A program made the translations under genes and the position numbers. A stretch of DNA of 64,000 nucleotides from Candidatus Saccharimonadota bacterium (GTDB taxonomy: Bacteria > Patescibacteriota > Saccharimonadia > Saccharimonadales > Saccharimonadaceae), in assembly GCA_900555265.1 (NCBI GenBank), contig UNSL01000003.1, positions 1 to 64,000 on the forward strand, given 5' to 3'. Below, one piece after another: positions 38,049-48,377 of this stretch (position 1 is the stretch's first letter; each line of letters opens with the position of its first letter). The notes below the pieces were generated by a model, which had not been told where the DNA came from, ran no database searches, and saw nothing but the letters and a program-made list of their open reading frames with translations.

Positions 38049-38384
38049 ATGAATAACGACCAAACCCAATTAAACATTCGAGTAACAATAGTCACCAAGG
38101 CGCAGCTGAATTCAATCGGTATCAATCTACCAGAAGATCAGATGCAGGCGCTGATTCAGCACGTAGAAGATACGATCAATAGCCAAATTGGCGAAGAAAT
38201 CGTTGAATCTCTGGACGATGATCAATTGAAGGAGTTGGTGCAGATGCAGGACAATGACGCGCCGGCTGAAGAAATTGATGCATGGATTCGTGCGCGGGTT
38301 CCAGAATATGATGAGATCATTGAAGACAACGTGGCGATTGTTCTGGGTGAATTAGCTAATAATTCTGATGCAATTCAAGCATAA
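38049..38384 (+). CDS. Small acidic protein, DUF5663-like (111 aa)
   Basis: Third member of the family found at 1207 and 1585: QLNSIGINLPEDQMQALIQHVEDTINSQIGEEIVESLDDDQLKEL, then a segment with W (IDAWIRARVPEYDEII). The LPEDQ and DDQLKEL elements are the clearest matches to 1585 (LPEDQQ, DAQLEEF). Ribosome site aagga lies 13 bases before ATG, rather far. It follows the coiled-coil gene by 41 bases, as in the first module, and a terminator closes it. Confidence 0.75.
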   Translation: MNNDQTQLNIRVTIVTKAQLNSIGINLPEDQMQALIQHVEDTINSQIGEEIVESLDDDQLKELVQMQDNDAPAEEIDAWIRARVPEYDEIIEDNVAIVLGELANNSDAIQA

Positions 38385-38401
38385 ATAAAGTCGATAAAAA
38401 T

Positions 38402-38433
38402 AAATCCGTCTTCACGTGAGAGGGCGGATTTTA
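38402..38433. terminator. Bidirectional terminator between 38384 and recF
   Basis: AAATCCG at 38402-38408 pairs with CGGATTT at 38425-38431, extended inward by G-U and C-G pairs. T-rich runs follow on both strands. The recF stop codon begins inside its edge. Confidence 0.75.
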
Positions 38434-39483
38434 TTTTGTGGAGATTATTGAGCAGCCGTCTTTTTGATGGCGCGCATCTGTCGTGGTGACGATGAATTGA
38501 TGATTTTGGATCGTCTCCTGAAGAAGTTTTTCGCGAGTGGCGTCCAGCTCCGAGAAAACGTCGTCCAGTAGAATTAGTGGTCGAGATTGGCTGACTTCTG
38601 TTTGAAGTTCTAGCTCTAATAACTTGAACGCCAGCATAATGGTTCGCATTTCGCCACGTGAAGCAACTTTAATGGCGGGCTGATTATGAAGGAAAATTGT
38701 GAAATCTTCGCGGTGTGGGCCAGCTGAAGTGAATCCCGTAGCCATTTCATATTCGCGAGATTTTCCTAAGCGATTTAGTAGGGCTTGGTCGTAATTTTCC
38801 AGAGGTACAATAGCGCCGTATTCAATGGATAATTGTGTGTTTTTTCCCGCCAAAGATTCGTATAAATTTTTTATGCGGGGCTCGTTTATCTGGAGAAATT
38901 TGGCTCGTTTTTGGGCAATGTTGGTTGCGTATTGGACAAATTTTATGTCCCAGGCAAACAGGTTGTCGCGCCAAATCGATGAGTCTTCTTGGTGGGATTT
39001 TAAGAGTTCGTTGCGCTGTAAAAGAGTGCGATTGAAAGCTCTTAAATCCGTGTCGTATTTGGGGTCAAGTCGGGCAATTAAGCCATCCAGAAAATCGCGT
39101 CGTTGGGACGGTGAAGAGGAAATTAATCTTAGTTCGCTTGGTTCAAACAAAACGACAGGCAAGCGGTTTTTTCTGGTTAAGACTTTTGATTTATTGTCAT
39201 TGATGATGAATTCTTTGTTGATTTTTCCGGAAATTGAGTCTAGCTTAATACGTCGCTCGCCGAAATCTCCCTCCAGATGAATAATCGTCTGTGGGGCATT
39301 CAGCGTCATACAATCGCTGAGGCTGCCACGAAAACTACTGCCGCGCAGCGCCACATAAACCGCTTCAAGCAGATTCGTCTTGCCGGTGCCATTTGGTCCA
39401 ACGATTACCGTACCAGAATTGCTAAAAGTCGCTTCGTGCAGATGATAAGACCGGAAATTGTATAGCTTAATCTTAGAAATCAC
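38431..39483 (-). CDS. recF: DNA recombination/repair protein RecF
   Basis: SMC-like ATPase acting at gaps. Begins with KIKLYNFRSYHLHEATF, the RecF start, then Walker A GPNGTGKTNLLEA, the RREFLDGLI-like SQRRDFLDGLIARL, VASRGEMRTIMLAFKL (signature), and Walker B LILLDDVFSELD. Length 350 aa is normal. The start is the GTG ending at 39483: the minus strand has TGC-TATAAT ending exactly six bases before it, so it appears to be a leaderless GTG start. Upstream ATGs in the frame would overlap this promoter. Confidence 0.92.
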   Translation of the reverse strand: MISKIKLYNFRSYHLHEATFSNSGTVIVGPNGTGKTNLLEAVYVALRGSSFRGSLSDCMTLNAPQTIIHLEGDFGERRIKLDSISGKINKEFIINDNKSKVLTRKNRLPVVLFEPSELRLISSSPSQRRDFLDGLIARLDPKYDTDLRAFNRTLLQRNELLKSHQEDSSIWRDNLFAWDIKFVQYATNIAQKRAKFLQINEPRIKNLYESLAGKNTQLSIEYGAIVPLENYDQALLNRLGKSREYEMATGFTSAGPHREDFTIFLHNQPAIKVASRGEMRTIMLAFKLLELELQTEVSQSRPLILLDDVFSELDATREKLLQETIQNHQFIVTTTDARHQKDGCSIISTK

Positions 39484-39489
39484 TCTGTT

Positions 39490-39498
39490 ATTATAGCA
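39490..39498 (-). promoter_or_regulatory. Extended -10 promoter of recF
   Basis: Minus strand TGC-TATAAT, six bases before the GTG start. Confidence 0.6.
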
Positions 39499-39539
39499 CG
39501 GGGCGCGAGGCAAAATTAGCAGACAAGACGCTTGAAGTT

Positions 39540-39548
39540 TGATATAAT
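39540..39548 (+). promoter_or_regulatory. Extended -10 promoter of the frr operon
   Basis: TGA-TATAAT, 25 bases before the frr ATG; the leader has a ggagg ribosome site. Confidence 0.55.
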
Positions 39549-39573
39549 AACGGATAGATAAATTGGAGGAAAT

Positions 39574-40128
39574 ATGTTCGACACAAACCCTTATGAAGAA
39601 AAAATGAATGCAGCGTTTAGCTTTTTTCAAGATGAATTGAAGAAGGTACGAACGGGCAGGGCGCACGCTGGAATGCTTGATGGAGTTATGGTTGAGGCTT
39701 ACGGCTCAAAAATGCCGCTTAATCAGGTTGCAAACGTAACCGCTCCAGAGGCACAAATGCTGTTAGTTACGCCATTTGACCCGAGTAATATTATAGCAAT
39801 TTCTTCTGCAATTCGCGATAATCAAAGCCTAGGTTTTAATCCATCTGACGATGGGCGAGTGGTTCGCGTTCCAGTTCCAGCTTTGACTGAAGAGCGCCGC
39901 CATCAACTGGTGAAACAGGTTAGCGAGAAGGTCGAGGAAGCTCGAATTGCGATGCGTAATATTCGCCAAGACGCTCTTAAGGATGCTAAGCGAATGAAGG
40001 ACAATAAAGAGCTGAGCGAAGACGATTTGAAGCGCGTAGAGAAAGAAATTGACGGCTTAATGAGTAAGATGCAGACACAAATTGACGAGGCGTTTAAGGC
40101 GAAAGAAAAGGACGTCTTAACAGTTTAA
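39574..40128 (+). CDS. frr: Ribosome recycling factor
   Basis: Splits post-termination ribosomes with EF-G. The 184 residues follow the family: FFQDELKKVRTGRAHAGMLDGVMVEAYGSKMPLNQVANV, then PFDPSNIIAISSAIRDNQSLGFNPSDDGRVVRVPVPALTEERR. Lead gene of a tightly packed operon frr-40128-uppS-rseP-CPBP. The stop overlaps the next start (TAATG). Confidence 0.96.
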   Translation: MFDTNPYEEKMNAAFSFFQDELKKVRTGRAHAGMLDGVMVEAYGSKMPLNQVANVTAPEAQMLLVTPFDPSNIIAISSAIRDNQSLGFNPSDDGRVVRVPVPALTEERRHQLVKQVSEKVEEARIAMRNIRQDALKDAKRMKDNKELSEDDLKRVEKEIDGLMSKMQTQIDEAFKAKEKDVLTV

Positions 40129-40547
40129 TGAGCGAAACTTTTGCCGACAAAGTGAAGGCGTTGAATTTGCCATTGGATCAAATTATTGTTATTGGTAGCG
40201 GGATTTTGGATCAATTGAGGATTCGTACAGCTAGTGATATTGATCTTGCGGCGAGTTCTGATTTGATGAAAAAGCTCTCTGAGGAAAGTGGCGATTGGCT
40301 TAAAAAGTTCGACGATAATCAGCGTTTTTATTTTGTAAAAGATGATGGTTCGGCTGAAGTTTGGGATGGCTGGGTTTTTGATGGGCGGGCTGTTAGCTAT
40401 GATGATTTGCTTGATTACGCGGTGGAATATGATGGCGTGAGGTTTGTTGATTTAGAGTTTTTATATCAATGGAAAAAATGGCGCAGCCGCGAAAAAGATG
40501 TTCAAGATGTGAAATTGGTTGATGAATGGAGGGCAAATAATGAGTGA
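40128..40547 (+). CDS. Nucleotidyltransferase-like protein (139 aa)
   Basis: The N-terminus QIIVIGSGILDQLRIRTASDIDLAAS has the G-S-x(9)-R-x-S/A-D-x-D layout of the minimal nucleotidyltransferase fold (polymerase beta superfamily). The rest includes DLEFLYQWKKWRSREKDVQDVKLVDEW, often seen in family members with an HTH-less helical tail. Catalytic acids (DID) are present, so activity is possible; the substrate is unknown. It overlaps frr by one base and uppS by eight bases, so it is embedded in an essential operon. Confidence 0.7.
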   Translation: MSETFADKVKALNLPLDQIIVIGSGILDQLRIRTASDIDLAASSDLMKKLSEESGDWLKKFDDNQRFYFVKDDGSAEVWDGWVFDGRAVSYDDLLDYAVEYDGVRFVDLEFLYQWKKWRSREKDVQDVKLVDEWRANNE

Positions 40548-41235
40548 AAATGTGAGTTTGCCGCGGCATATCGGGTTTATTGTTGATGGAAATCGGCGGT
40601 GGGCAAAACAGCATGGTCTGCCGACATACGAAGGACATCTGGCGGGATATAACGCGTTAAAAGACGTGGCGTTGGAGGTTCTTCACCGAGGTGTAAAATA
40701 CGCAAGTGCTTACGTTTTTAGTACGGAAAACTGGAAGCGGTCAGAGGAAGAAGTCCGACATTTGATGAAATTGCTATTGAACATATTGAAGGCTGACCTG
40801 CCGATATTTATTGAAAACGAGGTTCGCTTGAGGGTTGTTGGATCCAGGGAAGGTCTGTCGGATCAATTGATCAAAGCGATTGACGAGGCCGAGGAAAAGA
40901 CTGCCGATCTGAAAAATGGAGAACTGGTTTTATGCTTGAACTATGGCGGACATTTGGAGATTGCTGATGCGGTTAAAAAAATTGTTCAATCTGGAATTTC
41001 TACTGAGGAAATTACACCTGAGTTGATTGCTCAAAATATATACGCGCCAGAGGTGCCGCCGTGCGATTTGATTGTTAGAACTTCTAGTGAACAGCGGCTC
41101 AGCAACTTTATGTTGTGGAGATCGGCGTACAGCGAATTGATGTTTATTGAGAAGAATTGGCCAGACATGACGGTAGAAGACGTGTCGGTGATTTTAGAGG
41201 AATATGCTAATCGGAATAGGCGGTTTGGGAAATGA
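40540..41235 (+). CDS. uppS: Undecaprenyl diphosphate synthase
   Basis: Makes the C55 lipid carrier precursor. Begins with PRHIGFIVDGNRRWAKQHGLPTYEGHLAGY, the family signature with catalytic Asp and Arg, then FSTENWKRSEEEVRHLM, and near the end PPCDLIVRTSSEQRLSNFMLWRSAYSELMF, the IPP-binding R...R-S-x-x-S region with E after it. Length 231 aa. The ATG at 40540 has a ggaggg ribosome site; an ATG at 40519-40522 is possible but less well placed. Overlaps rseP by four bases. Confidence 0.95.
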   Translation: MSENVSLPRHIGFIVDGNRRWAKQHGLPTYEGHLAGYNALKDVALEVLHRGVKYASAYVFSTENWKRSEEEVRHLMKLLLNILKADLPIFIENEVRLRVVGSREGLSDQLIKAIDEAEEKTADLKNGELVLCLNYGGHLEIADAVKKIVQSGISTEEITPELIAQNIYAPEVPPCDLIVRTSSEQRLSNFMLWRSAYSELMFIEKNWPDMTVEDVSVILEEYANRNRRFGK

Positions 41236-42392
41236 TTATTTGGGGGGTACTTTTAGGGCTATTTGTTCTCATTTTATTGGTGGTTTTGCATGAATTAGGT
41301 CATGCTATTGTTGCCAAGAGAAACGGTGTTAAGGTTGAGGAATTTGGGATCGGATTTCCGCCTGCCGCAAAAAAATGGAAAGTAAAGCGAAGTTTCTTGG
41401 GTGAAAGCGTAACGTTTAGTCTGAATTGGCTGCCGCTTGGTGGATTTGTCAGATTGAAAGGTGAATATGATTCCGCAAAAGGCGAGGGCACATATGGCGG
41501 ATCGACGTTTTGGGTGAAGACGAAAATCTTGCTGGCTGGCGTCGTGATGAACTGGATAACTGCGATTGTTTTGTTCACGATTCTTGCAGTAATTGGCATG
41601 CCGAAAATCCTGTCGAACCAAGTCCAATTGCCGTTTGATACAGAGGTTAGGCGTTCGCCAGTGGCGATAGCAAAAGTTACGCCGGGTTCGCCTGCCGATA
41701 AAGCTGGACTTAAGATTAATGATCAATTGGTGCAAATAAATAATCAACCGCTTACAGAGGCGGGAAAGTTGCCAATTGTAACGAAGGAGAATGCTGGCAA
41801 AAAAATCAACGTCAAGTACAGGCGTGACGGCAAAGAGTCGGCTGTTGACGTCCAGTTGAATGATGAAAAGTCCGTGAAGGGAAGCGGATATCTGGGCGTT
41901 ATTCCAGGGCAGACGGAGAAAATGTATAGCACATGGTCGGCGCCTATTGTAGGTGTGGCGACTACTGGGCAATTGTCATACGAAACGATCAAAGGCGTTG
42001 GTGTGTTATTGGTGAAAACCGTACACGGATCAATCGGACAAATATTCGGTTCCGCAGAATCAAAAGAATCGGCACGAGCTGATTTGGCCTCTGTCAGCGG
42101 GAGCGTAGCAGGACCAATTGGCATACTGGGTGTATTATTCCCGTCAGTCGTTAATTCTGGAATTGAGCAAATCATTTTCGTAGCGGCGTTAATTTCACTG
42201 ACGCTGGCTGTGATGAACATTTTACCAATCCCAGCGCTTGATGGCGGTCGCTGGTTCACGATGACAATTTTCCGCTTATTTAAGAAAGATCTGACGAAAG
42301 AGCGCGAGGAAAATATTCAGGCGACCGGTATGTTAATTCTATTAATCTTAACAATTTTGGTGACGATCAGTGATGTTGGAAAGCTCTTCTAA
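41232..42392 (+). CDS. rseP: Site-2 intramembrane metalloprotease RseP-like
   Basis: M50 zinc protease in the membrane. HELGH lies at residues 20-24 in the first helix. A PDZ domain (about 130-220; RSPVAIAKVTPGSPADKAGLKINDQLVQI) follows, then NILPIPALDGGRW with the third zinc ligand Asp in the last helices. Length 386 aa. Position after uppS is common (in many bacteria uppS-cdsA-dxr-rseP; here cdsA and dxr are absent). Start overlaps the uppS stop (ATGA). Confidence 0.93.
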   Translation: MIIWGVLLGLFVLILLVVLHELGHAIVAKRNGVKVEEFGIGFPPAAKKWKVKRSFLGESVTFSLNWLPLGGFVRLKGEYDSAKGEGTYGGSTFWVKTKILLAGVVMNWITAIVLFTILAVIGMPKILSNQVQLPFDTEVRRSPVAIAKVTPGSPADKAGLKINDQLVQINNQPLTEAGKLPIVTKENAGKKINVKYRRDGKESAVDVQLNDEKSVKGSGYLGVIPGQTEKMYSTWSAPIVGVATTGQLSYETIKGVGVLLVKTVHGSIGQIFGSAESKESARADLASVSGSVAGPIGILGVLFPSVVNSGIEQIIFVAALISLTLAVMNILPIPALDGGRWFTMTIFRLFKKDLTKEREENIQATGMLILLILTILVTISDVGKLF

Positions 42393-43179
42393 GAAATTAA
42401 AAAACCGCAAATGGTGGCTGATTTTGGTGCTCCCAGCTTGGGTTTATGGCGTATTTTTGGCGGTGGAAGTTATTGTTTCATTGGCGGTCGGTGCTTTGAT
42501 AAAAATCGGAGTACCTCTCAATTCTGCGAATCCAGTTATTTTTAACACGGTGCTTTCGGTTGTTGTATATATTTTGTCACTAATTGTCGTGATTGGCGTG
42601 CCGTTTTTGGCTAAAAAACGCCGAACAACTTTGAGCAATTTGGGCGTGAATGACTGGCCGACGTTTTTGGAAATATTCATTTCTCCGTTTGCTTTTGTGG
42701 CGTATTTTTTACTAACGATGGTCACAATGAGCATCGCCAGAGTTGTTTTCTTAGTGGATATGCAACAAAAGCAAGCCATACCGTTCAGCCAGAGTATGTT
42801 GGCGACTCATTGGCAATTTATCATGGCGTTTGTTGTGTTGGTGGTGCTGGCGCCGATTGTTGAGGAGCTTTTGTATCGCGGATATCTTTATGGCAAGTTG
42901 CGCAATTCTTTCTCGATTTGGCTATCAATTATCGTAACGAGCATAGCGTTTGGCGCGGCACATCTTTGGGCTGGTCCGGATTCGCCATTGCAATGGGCGG
43001 TGGCAATTGATACATTTACTTTAAGCCTGGTGATGTGCGCAACCAGGGAATACACTGGCGCAATTTGGGTGCCGATTATGATGCATATGGCGAAAAACGG
43101 AATAGCTTTTTATTTCTTGTTTATCAATACAGGTGCAATTAATCAGACAGAATCGTTATTGCCATTTATATTTATGTAA
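42373..43179 (+). CDS. CPBP family intramembrane protease
   Basis: A CAAX-protease/bacteriocin-processing (Abi) family protein: several membrane helices, motif 1 APIVEELLYRGYLYGKL, motif 2 FGAAHLWAG, and a third region MMHMAKNGIAF with His/Asn. Length 268 aa from the ATG at 42373, which overlaps the end of rseP by 20 bases. Substrates of these proteases in bacteria are mostly unknown; some give self-immunity to bacteriocins. Confidence 0.88.
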   Translation: MLESSSKKLKNRKWWLILVLPAWVYGVFLAVEVIVSLAVGALIKIGVPLNSANPVIFNTVLSVVVYILSLIVVIGVPFLAKKRRTTLSNLGVNDWPTFLEIFISPFAFVAYFLLTMVTMSIARVVFLVDMQQKQAIPFSQSMLATHWQFIMAFVVLVVLAPIVEELLYRGYLYGKLRNSFSIWLSIIVTSIAFGAAHLWAGPDSPLQWAVAIDTFTLSLVMCATREYTGAIWVPIMMHMAKNGIAFYFLFINTGAINQTESLLPFIFM

Positions 43180-43190
43180 AGGAGAAAAAT

Positions 43191-44438
43191 ATGCGAATGA
43201 CACAACTTTTTACTAGAACTTTGAAGCAGGCGCCAGCTGGCGAGGTTGCACGAAACGCCCAGCTTTTGATTCGTGCTGGCTACGTGCATAAAACGATGGC
43301 GGGCGTGTATTCGTTTTTGCCGTTGGGTTTGAGAGTTCTTGAGAATATTAAGCAAATTGTTCGCGAGGAAATGGATAAAGTCGATAGCCAGGAATTGGTG
43401 ATGAGTACTTTGCAGCGAAAGGAATTGTGGCAAGAAACTGGTCGCTGGAGTGATGAATTGGTCGACGTTTGGTTTAAGTCTAAGCTGCAAGACGGCACGG
43501 ACATTGGTTTTGGTTGGACGCATGAGGAGCCGATTGTTGATCTTCTTCGTAATTACTTAAAGAGCTACAAAGATTTGCCAATTAGTGTTTATCAATTCCA
43601 GAATAAATTGCGAAACGAACTTCGTGCTAAAAGTGGAATTATGCGTGGTCGTGAATTTGTGATGAAGGATATGTATTCGATTCACGATAGTAAAGAGAGT
43701 TTGGATAATTATTACAATTCAGTCATCGAGGCGTATAAGCGTTGTTATGATCGATTTGGAATTGGCGATGAAACGTATGTGACGTTTGCTTCTGGCGGCG
43801 CTTTCACGAAGTTTAGTCATGAGTTTCAGACGATTTGCGACGCTGGCGAGGATTATATTTATCTTCATCGTGGTAAAAATATCGCTGTTAATGAGGAAGT
43901 TTTGGACGAGGCGATCAAGGAGCTTGGTGTTGATCGTAGTGAGTTAGAGAAAGTGAAAACTGCTGAAGTTGGCAATATCTTTAATTTCGGCACACAGAAA
44001 TCCGAAGAAATGAAGTTGGTATTTACTGACGCCGAAGGTAAAGAGCGATACGCTTATATGGGAAGTTATGGTATTGGAATTACGCGAGTTATGGGCGTGA
44101 TTGTTGAGAAGTTCGCTGACGATAAAGGTTTGGTTTGGCCGGAGAATATTGCGCCGTTTAAGGTTCATATTGTTGCAATTGGTGAAAAAGGGCAGGAGCT
44201 AGCAGGTAAGTTTTATGACGAGCTGGCTAACAGCGGCGTCGACGCGCTGCTTGATGATCGTGATGAGCGTCCAGGCGTGAAATTTGCTGACGCTGAGCTA
44301 ATAGGATTGCCGTGGCGGATAACGATTGGCGATCGAGCGATTGACGGTGATGGCTTGTTCGAATTGACAGAACGGGCAACTGGCGAAACGCGAAAAATGG
44401 ATTATCAGCAATTGATGAATTTTTGCTTGAGTCGGTAA
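43191..44438 (+). CDS. proS: Prolyl-tRNA synthetase, short form without INS domain
   Basis: Class II synthetase. Motif 1 lies in GVYSFLPLGLRVLENIKQIVREEMD; motif 2 in FQNKLRNELRAKSGIMRGREFVMKDMYS; motif 3 in SYGIGITRVMGVIVEKF. The anticodon domain follows (VHIVAIGEKG, LLDDRDERPGVKFADAELIGLPWRI). The enzyme is 415 aa, against about 570 for the usual bacterial type: between motif 2 and GGAFTKFSHEF there is no room for the INS editing domain. Misacylated Ala-tRNA-Pro would need a separate editing protein, none of which is in this window. Ribosome site aaggag precedes the ATG. Confidence 0.95.
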   Translation: MRMTQLFTRTLKQAPAGEVARNAQLLIRAGYVHKTMAGVYSFLPLGLRVLENIKQIVREEMDKVDSQELVMSTLQRKELWQETGRWSDELVDVWFKSKLQDGTDIGFGWTHEEPIVDLLRNYLKSYKDLPISVYQFQNKLRNELRAKSGIMRGREFVMKDMYSIHDSKESLDNYYNSVIEAYKRCYDRFGIGDETYVTFASGGAFTKFSHEFQTICDAGEDYIYLHRGKNIAVNEEVLDEAIKELGVDRSELEKVKTAEVGNIFNFGTQKSEEMKLVFTDAEGKERYAYMGSYGIGITRVMGVIVEKFADDKGLVWPENIAPFKVHIVAIGEKGQELAGKFYDELANSGVDALLDDRDERPGVKFADAELIGLPWRITIGDRAIDGDGLFELTERATGETRKMDYQQLMNFCLSR

Positions 44439-44449
44439 GGCTGATTATA

Positions 44450-44478
44450 TTGACATAATAAATAGCGATTGATATACT
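44450..44478 (+). promoter_or_regulatory. Promoter of greA
   Basis: TTGACA, a 17-base spacer, TATACT with an upstream TGA. The start near 44485 gives an 86-base leader with a small hairpin (ACACTA/TAGTGT) and a gaggagg ribosome site. Confidence 0.7.
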
Positions 44479-44570
44479 CAGATAGACTTAATCAAGACTA
44501 ATTAAAAACACTATATTTAGTGTAGATCGTAAGACTAATACCACTACATACAGTAGAGGAGGAGATTTTT

Positions 44571-45026
44571 ATGAAAAAAACTTATCAAATTACAGAAGCC
44601 GGAAAGGCTGATTTAGAAAAAGAACTGGCAGAGTTGAAGGGTCGACGCGGCGAGATTGCTGAAAAAATTGCGGCAGCGCGAGATTTTGGCGACTTGAGCG
44701 AAAACGCGGAATATGATGCTGCGCGCGAAGAGCAGGGCTTGGTAGAAACGCGAATTTTGGAAATTGAAGATATTATACAGAACGCCGAAATTATTAAATC
44801 CAACGGCAGTTCAAGTGTCGGTTTGGGTAGTACGGTTGAATTGCAATGTCCAGAAAGAACCGTATCTTACACAGTGGTTGGACCAGTTGAAGCCGATCCG
44901 TTGGCTGGACGAATCTCAGACCAGTCGCCAATTGGTAAAGAATTGATTGGTAAGAAAATTGGTGACGAAGTGACGATTAAAACGCCAAAAGCCGAAATTA
45001 CTTACATTATTAAATCGATATCTTAA
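44571..45026 (+). CDS. greA: Transcription elongation factor GreA
   Basis: Rescues backtracked RNA polymerase. The N-terminal coiled coil reads YQITEAGKADLEKELAELKGRRGEIAEKIAAARDFGDLSENAEYDAAREEQG, given here in outline: it contains the tip acids D-x-x-E-N-A-E-Y. The C-terminal FKBP-like domain has GSTVELQ and GRISDQSPIGKELIGKKIGDEV. Length 151 aa. It has the longest leader among the plus-strand genes here and a strong ribosome site. Confidence 0.95.
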   Translation: MKKTYQITEAGKADLEKELAELKGRRGEIAEKIAAARDFGDLSENAEYDAAREEQGLVETRILEIEDIIQNAEIIKSNGSSSVGLGSTVELQCPERTVSYTVVGPVEADPLAGRISDQSPIGKELIGKKIGDEVTIKTPKAEITYIIKSIS

Positions 45027-45053
45027 GTCCGACGGGATTTACCGCGTATAATG

Positions 45054-45062
45054 TGCTATAAT
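45054..45062 (+). promoter_or_regulatory. Extended -10 promoter of lysS
   Basis: TGC-TATAAT ends ten bases before the lysS ATG; no ribosome site between. Confidence 0.55.
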
Positions 45063-45072
45063 TATCTCTGTT

Positions 45073-46575
45073 ATGGCTACACTTCAAGATTATCGCAATG
45101 AACGACTACGAAAACTGGAAACATTACGTCAATTAGGCGTTGAACCATATCCAGCAAAATCAGAACGAACTCACACTTGTGCTGAGGTTTTGTCTAAGTA
45201 TGATGAGCTAGCTGGTAAGGAAGTTGTTGTTGCGGGTCGTGTGGCATCTATTCGCAGTTTTGGCAAATTGGCGTTTATTAAATTACGCGATCAATCTGGC
45301 GACGTGCAGCTTTATCTTCAGCGTGATGATGTGGCGGAATTAGATGCTGCGCGCGGCGTGCTTGGAATGAAGCAGCTTAAATTGCTGGATACGGGCGATT
45401 TTATCGAGGCGAAGGGCGTGATGACCACGACACAAACGGGCGAAAAATCCGTTGGTGTACGCGAACTTAGATTGTTGACTAAATCGTTAAGGCCGATGCC
45501 AGAAAAATTAGAGAATAAGGAAGAGCGCTTGCGTCGACGTTATGTTGATATGAATGTTAATCCTGAAGTTCGCGAGCGATTTATTCGCCGAAGTAAGTTT
45601 TGGCAAGCAACGCGAGATTATTTGAACAGTCATGGATTCATTGAGATTAATGTTCCTGTTTTGGAGCACACTACTGGCGGTGCAGACGCGAACCCATTTG
45701 TGACGCATATGGATGCGCTGGGTGATCAGCAGTTTTATTTGCGAATTAGTCATGAATTGCCATTGAAGCGGCTGATTGGTGCTGGATTTGAAAAAGTTTA
45801 TGATCTCGGTCCGCGTTTTCGCAATGAAAATTACTCGGACGAGCATCTGCCGGAGCATATTGCTATGGAGTGGTACGCGGCTTACTGGGACTGGAAGCAG
45901 GGAATGCGTTTCATGGAGTCGATGTATAAAGATGTGCTTCAGAAGACTTTTGGTACTTTGCAATTCCAATTGGGCAAATTCAACGTCGATATGAGTGGCG
46001 AGTGGGAAGTTTGGGATTATGCTGAGGTTATTCGCAAGCATTACGGAATCGATGTTTACAACACGACAATTGAAGAAGTTGCCGCTAAGCTGAAAGAATA
46101 TAATTTGGAAGTTGAAAAAACTGACTCTATTCCACGCAGCATTGATAAATTATGGAAGAATATTCGTAAAGATGTTGCTGGTCCGGTTTGGTTGGTGAAC
46201 ACGCCGAAGTTTATTAGTCCGCTGTCAAAGACTAATCCGGAAAATCCAGAGACGGTGGAGCGTTTTCAGCCGGTGATTGCTGGTTCGGAATTGGGCAATG
46301 GATTCTCTGAGTTGAATGACCCGATTGACCAGTTAAATCGTTTCCTTGAGCAGCAGCAAATGCGTGACGCTGGTGATGAGGAGGCGATGATGCTTGATAT
46401 TGATTACGTTGAGATGTTGGAATACGGAATGCCGCCGGCTTGTGGTTGGGGCTATTCTGAGCGAGTATTCTGGATTTTTGAGGGCGTTACAGCGCGTGAA
46501 GGTGTGCCGTTTCCGCAGCTTAAGAGTGAAATTGACGAAACAACTCGGGCAATTTATCCGCAAGTCAACTTGTAA
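45073..46575 (+). CDS. lysS: Lysyl-tRNA synthetase, class II
   Basis: An OB-fold anticodon-binding domain at about 50-150 (VVVAGRVASIRSFGKLAFIKLRDQSG) is followed by the class II core: motif 1 near RRSKFWQATRDYLNSHGFIEINVPVL, motif 2 LGPRFRNENYSDEHLPEH, and a motif 3-like segment LEYGMPPACGWGYSERVFW near the end. FINVPVLE-type and TGGADANPF regions are typical of LysS. Length 500 aa. Predicted leaderless. Confidence 0.95.
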   Translation: MATLQDYRNERLRKLETLRQLGVEPYPAKSERTHTCAEVLSKYDELAGKEVVVAGRVASIRSFGKLAFIKLRDQSGDVQLYLQRDDVAELDAARGVLGMKQLKLLDTGDFIEAKGVMTTTQTGEKSVGVRELRLLTKSLRPMPEKLENKEERLRRRYVDMNVNPEVRERFIRRSKFWQATRDYLNSHGFIEINVPVLEHTTGGADANPFVTHMDALGDQQFYLRISHELPLKRLIGAGFEKVYDLGPRFRNENYSDEHLPEHIAMEWYAAYWDWKQGMRFMESMYKDVLQKTFGTLQFQLGKFNVDMSGEWEVWDYAEVIRKHYGIDVYNTTIEEVAAKLKEYNLEVEKTDSIPRSIDKLWKNIRKDVAGPVWLVNTPKFISPLSKTNPENPETVERFQPVIAGSELGNGFSELNDPIDQLNRFLEQQQMRDAGDEEAMMLDIDYVEMLEYGMPPACGWGYSERVFWIFEGVTAREGVPFPQLKSEIDETTRAIYPQVNL

Positions 46576-46578
46576 TTT

Positions 46579-46587
46579 TGTTATAAT
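46579..46587 (+). promoter_or_regulatory. Extended -10 promoter of 46594 gene
   Basis: TGT-TATAAT ends six bases before the ATG at 46594. Confidence 0.55.
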
Positions 46588-46593
46588 TAAGGC

Positions 46594-48357
<1,764 letters not shown>

Positions 48358-48361
48358 AATT

Positions 48362-48370
48362 TGGTATAAT
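48362..48370 (+). promoter_or_regulatory. Extended -10 promoter of the 22-codon ORF
   Basis: TGG-TATAAT ends seven bases before the ATG at 48378, the spacing of the leaderless genes. Confidence 0.55.
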
Positions 48371-48377
48371 TAAAGAT

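Noticed and set aside
37264-38069. Long open frames (163-179 codons) on the minus strand
   Set aside because: They lie entirely opposite the Lys/Glu-rich coiled-coil gene, whose codon bias removes stops on the other strand; no promoter or ribosome site and no recognisable protein.
38402-38431. TTCACGTGA core resembling a parS site
   Set aside because: It matches parS only in the central 9-10 bases and lies in the loop of a bidirectional terminator; no other copy is near parAB.
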